A DNA stretch of 64,000 nucleotides from Watersipora subatra. Taxonomy: Eukaryota; Bryozoa; Gymnolaemata; Cheilostomatida; Watersiporidae. Positions 63,576 to 64,000 of the stretch are shown piece by piece. Both the position numbers and the translations under genes were made by a program. How positions within the stretch are numbered: position 1 is the first letter of the stretch; each line of letters begins with the position of its first letter. The stretch spans positions 16,537,527 through 16,601,526 of the forward strand of contig NC_088712.1 of NCBI RefSeq assembly GCF_963576615.1, written 5' to 3'. The notes beneath the pieces were generated by a model. It did no database searches. It had not been told where the DNA came from and saw nothing but the letters and a program-made list of their open reading frames with translations.

Positions 63576-63622
63576 GATAATCTAATCAAAAGTTTCTTAT
63601 GTAATAATATTATCAGGAGGCT

Positions 63623-63636
63623 CTGGGCCCATAACC
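63623..63636 (-). promoter_or_regulatory. Primer-binding site complementary to the internal region of initiator tRNA-Met
   Basis: GGTTATGGGCCCAG directly abuts the 5' LTR. It is complementary to the anticodon arm of animal initiator tRNA-Met (CTGGGCCCATAACC). Drosophila copia primes with a half-tRNA from this same region. Confidence 0.8.
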
Positions 63637-63854
63637 TGTTAAAACGTGAATTCAGTGCACTGTGTTGTTGCTGCTTGCATATATTCTGAACAACTGACTG
63701 ACTAGCATAACATAAGGCATAACGTAACGTCACGAAGGGAACTCAGACAGTAAGGCCTAACTCATAGGTCAATAAGTACAGGCAAAGGATAAACAGGACA
63801 AGGACATAAAAGGACAAATGAAATCACATGTCATTATAAGTTATTATAACAACA
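63637..63854 (-). repeat. 5' LTR of the copia element
   Basis: A 218-bp copy of the repeat at 59392-59614, about 97% identical by eye apart from a 5-bp deletion in the taacg run. Confidence 0.92.
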
Positions 63855-64000
63855 ACTATAACAGTTGACACTGTCCATAATCATGAACTATATGTTGAAC
63901 TATATCGTTTTGCAAATGTCTAAACAAACAGATGTCTAAACAGAAGACAAACTTTAAAATGTATATATATAGATAATCTGTAGGCTCGATAGCATATACG
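63855..64000. other. Flank right of the copia element
   Basis: AT-rich with no feature seen. Its first five bases (actat) are half of the imperfect target duplication. Confidence 0.5.

Larger units (their letters stand above)
59392..63854 (-). mobile_element. Ty1/copia LTR retrotransposon, decayed
   Basis: LTRs at 59392-59614 and 63637-63854 enclose gag, protease, integrase, reverse transcriptase and RNase H in copia order on the minus strand. The primer site next to the right LTR and the purine tract next to the left one set the direction. Flanks agtat and actat form an imperfect 5-bp target duplication. The LTRs differ by about six substitutions and one 5-bp indel. Three in-frame stops and two frameshifts break gag-pol, so the copy is dead but fairly young. 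Confidence 0.93.

Overview
The window is AT-rich metazoan DNA with spliced genes, long introns and many transposons. It contains fibrinogen-related (FReD) genes, Ty3, copia, R2-like LINE, hAT, Kolobok and pogo/Tigger elements, and a hammerhead-type ribozyme. This suits an aquatic invertebrate, perhaps a lophotrochozoan such as a bryozoan or mollusc. The species cannot be fixed from sequence alone. Nothing looks bacterial.

Host genes: two paralogous five-exon FReD genes lie on the minus strand, at 11885-16649 and 46133-57032. I reconstructed every exon from GT/AG boundaries. The five exons have identical lengths in both genes (421, 219, 137, 127 and 134 nt) and each gene encodes a 345-residue secreted protein. 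Both keep a TATA-containing promoter. They are the ends of an old local duplication. The DNA between them (about 24-46 kb) is a mosaic of diverged copies of the same non-coding segments.

Mobile DNA from left to right: a Ty3-like LTR element (323-5654) with a gag remnant, an env-like fragment, no recognisable pol, and a two-exon membrane-protein gene on the antisense strand; two pogo/Tigger relics (20060-21308, 29582-30787); an R2-like LINE (33363-36821) sitting inside (TA)n, with a tRNA-like 5' end; a fragment with a mutated hammerhead ribozyme (36950-37216); a hAT transposon (40840-43367) with an uninterrupted 621-residue transposase and a perfect 8-bp target duplication; a Kolobok transposon (49168-53231) in intron 3 of the second FReD gene, carrying a decayed transposase and a convergent cysteine-rich gene resembling the P2X7 'ballast' domain; and a decayed copia element (59392-63854) primed by an internal initiator-tRNA-Met segment.

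Tandem repeats: a 51-bp minisatellite (22 units) lies 3' of the first FReD gene, and a short-unit repeat lies in intron 2 of the second. Each is expanded in only one of the two paralogous loci. Long (TA)n tracts surround the LINE. The most unusual item is the antisense, intron-containing gene inside the LTR element.
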